Below are positions 21,568 through 23,398 of a DNA stretch of 23,398 nt, in pieces. How positions within the stretch are numbered: position 1 is the stretch's first letter; each line of letters begins with the position of its first letter. The stretch comes from Streptococcus mitis. GTDB lineage: Bacteria; Bacillota; Bacilli; Lactobacillales; Streptococcaceae. Location of the stretch: assembly GCF_009496155.1 (NCBI RefSeq), contig NZ_WIJP01000020.1, positions 1-23,398 of the forward strand. Direction: 5' to 3'. Position numbers and translations under genes: made by a program. The notes beneath the pieces are model-generated. The model saw only the letters and a list, made by a program, of their open reading frames with translations. It was not told where the DNA came from and ran no database searches.

Positions 21568-23398
21568 ATGTCAAAAAAAAGATTTCGTACTCCTAACGTT
21601 GTAATAGAACCATATCAATACGATATGGCTTTAGAATACATTGAAGCTTATAGACCTTCAACTGAAATTAATAATTTGATTGAAATCTATTTAATCCTAA
21701 AATTATTAAAAACAGAAAATGAATTTTCTAGATTCAAACATCTAATTAGAAAATTTCATAACGATTTATCCGCGAATTTCCCAATTACCATTTTTGAAAT
21801 AGACTATGATAGTATTTATATTTTTTATAAAGATGTTTTCTGGGAGTTAGTACTATCCTTAGAAAAAATTAATAAAGATGATGTTAGTCAGTTTGAATCA
21901 TATATAAAAAAATACAATATCCAGACAATGAATCTTAAAAATGTTACAAAACTGATTGACCTGTTTCCGCAAGTTATCAAAGAAAATTTTCTCTCTCTGT
22001 CCAGAAATATAGAATTCTTCCTGAATCATCAATCAGGAAAATTTACAGATTCTAATGGTTTATACATTAAATTAGGTATCACAAACGAAGAGATAAATAA
22101 TCTAGCAATAGAATATTGTCAGACAGATAGTATTAACCCCAATTATTTACAATCAATTGTTGAGTATAAAAAATTAAGCAAATATGAGTTTGATGATGAG
22201 GTTAAGCTTTTAGCTAAAAGAAAAAGTGAGGAATTTTGGGAAAAACATTTTAAAACTAATGAAGGGATACATTACTCTATATCAGTTGGCATCAAGCCTT
22301 TAGATTCTGATAAATTATTTGAGCCTATTGAGAATGGTATTCTTTTAAATAAAATTATACTAGATGAACATCATGATTTTCCGACATTACTAAATAATTA
22401 TATTTATTTACTTAACTTCTTTAATCTTGAATCGGGATTACCTTGGCTAGTTGCAAATGAAGAAGTATTCAGTCTCACTAGTATTTTTTATCCCAAGTCA
22501 AATGCTCATTTCGGAACTTTCAACAATATATTAAAACGTTACCATAGCTTGCTGTTTCAAGCATATTTTGATTACTTAAAACAAAATGAAATTGATGTCG
22601 AAGAGATAATAGAATGGTATTTCAATATTTACCTTGAAACAGAGTTAGATATAAAAGGTTTTCATTTCCATGCTTCCAATAAAGAATCTTCTTATTACGA
22701 AAGAGGAAAATCGATAATTTGTGAAATGGATAGTATCTTAGACCAATACGAACTATTTGTTAGACATGGGGAAATCAACCAAGATTTATTAGAGATTAAA
22801 TCTAAGGCATCCTCTTATGCTTCATTAAAATCATTTAATAAGAAAAAATTTTTAAAATTGAGCAATAATCCTGATAATTCCGCCTTGTTCTCAGTACTTT
22901 TCTCCGATCAAAGCTCCCTCAGCTTCAACTCGTCAAAGAAAGAACACGGAACATTCTTTAAACATATAATAGATGGTGTAAAGATTACTGATTTTGCTGA
23001 TTATCAGGTAGAACAAATAAAAATTCTAATAGAAAAGAACATTTTAAAACTATCAGATGATGTAATAAAATTTACAAATTTCCAAGAAATTAACATTTTG
23101 AATAAATTATGGAAGTCAGGTACGTATTGCCTATACTATAAAGATAAATTGATACTAGATATTGCAGAAGACCTTTGTAAGAAAGGGTATTGTGAATATT
23201 CAGATAATCTTTTTTCTGAATATGAAAGTAATTATTTATCTTATATTTTAGATGATAAAAAATATGGTAACGGATTAAAGATAAGAAATAAATTTTCTCA
23301 TGGTAAATTTGGATATAAAAAAGAAGAAGAACATTTACAAAATTATTTAGAGTTACTTCAGATTGTCATTTTTTATATGATGAGAATCAATGATGAAT
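21568..23398 (+). CDS. Large HEPN-motif protein, 3' end beyond the window (610 codons seen)
   Basis: An uninterrupted frame from the ATG at 21568 to the window edge, with AAAGGA 11 nt upstream. It begins MSKKRFRTPNVVIEPYQYDM. It is largely helical, charged and soluble, with no signal peptide or membrane segment. Near the visible end, LKIRNKFSHG (Arg573, Asn574, His578) fits the R-[polar]-x3-H motif of HEPN domains, many of which are RNases in abortive-infection and toxin systems; helices rich in hydrophobic residues follow (YLELLQIVIFYMMRIN). The first 550 residues match no family I know. The strongly AT-rich composition differs from the core genes and suggests horizontal transfer. The position after an att repeat suggests cargo of a mobile cassette. 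A defence role is inference. Confidence 0.75.
   Translation, partial: MSKKRFRTPNVVIEPYQYDMALEYIEAYRPSTEINNLIEIYLILKLLKTENEFSRFKHLIRKFHNDLSANFPITIFEIDYDSIYIFYKDVFWELVLSLEKINKDDVSQFESYIKKYNIQTMNLKNVTKLIDLFPQVIKENFLSLSRNIEFFLNHQSGKFTDSNGLYIKLGITNEEINNLAIEYCQTDSINPNYLQSIVEYKKLSKYEFDDEVKLLAKRKSEEFWEKHFKTNEGIHYSISVGIKPLDSDKLFEPIENGILLNKIILDEHHDFPTLLNNYIYLLNFFNLESGLPWLVANEEVFSLTSIFYPKSNAHFGTFNNILKRYHSLLFQAYFDYLKQNEIDVEEIIEWYFNIYLETELDIKGFHFHASNKESSYYERGKSIICEMDSILDQYELFVRHGEINQDLLEIKSKASSYASLKSFNKKKFLKLSNNPDNSALFSVLFSDQSSLSFNSSKKEHGTFFKHIIDGVKITDFADYQVEQIKILIEKNILKLSDDVIKFTNFQEINILNKLWKSGTYCLYYKDKLILDIAEDLCKKGYCEYSDNLFSEYESNYLSYILDDKKYGNGLKIRNKFSHGKFGYKKEEEHLQNYLELLQIVIFYMMRINDE

Overview
The window looks like chromosome of a mitis-group streptococcus (Streptococcus mitis, oralis or pneumoniae complex). 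The evidence is a complete comG (cgl) competence pilus operon behind a ComX-type cin box, a BOX repeat element, and a gene order (comG, DUF1033, nagA, tgt, DUF975, pcp, DUF1304, MarR, LysM protein, HAD, MATE, thrC) that I remember from pneumococcal chromosomes. Nearly all genes of the first 19 kb are on the minus strand, so transcription runs right to left.

Left edge (1-624): the first 48 codons of a serine-rich-repeat-type surface adhesin with a KxYKxGKxW-type signal peptide, reading out of the window. Its promoter has the -35 box at the centre of a 24-bp palindrome. An (AT)18 microsatellite lies further upstream. Positions 625-5047: comGA-GB-GC-GD-GE-GF-GG, with overlapping or nearly abutting genes, followed by a class I SAM methyltransferase that is probably cotranscribed. 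Positions 5050-12462 hold housekeeping and accessory genes: DUF1033, nagA with a NagR-type operator, an OatA-like O-acetyltransferase, tgt, a divergent DUF975 membrane protein that may have a leaderless mRNA, pcp, and a MarR-DUF1304 operon with a long palindromic operator. Positions 12588-12827 are a BOX element (A1-B2-C1). Positions 12910-18996 hold a secreted LysM/VanY-like protein, HAD phosphatase, MATE transporter, thrC and a glutamate-cysteine-ligase-family gene.

Right part (19104-23398): a genomic island at a tRNA-Leu(CAA) gene. Only the 3' half of the tRNA is present, and the break lies in the anticodon loop. A 120-bp segment starting at this att point recurs about 2.1 kb further on, which suggests tandem accretion of att-bounded cassettes. 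The first cassette holds an orphan gene 3' end and a three-gene minus-strand operon: an Nmad2-like protein, an Nmad3-like protein (families predicted to act in DNA or nucleotide modification) and a 65-aa unknown. The second begins with a plus-strand gene of more than 610 codons whose C-terminal region carries an R-N-x3-H HEPN ribonuclease-like motif, and it runs off the window. No integrase is visible. The best candidate for an undescribed system is this integrase-less, att-bounded modification/HEPN island, possibly an anti-phage locus; that role is inference.
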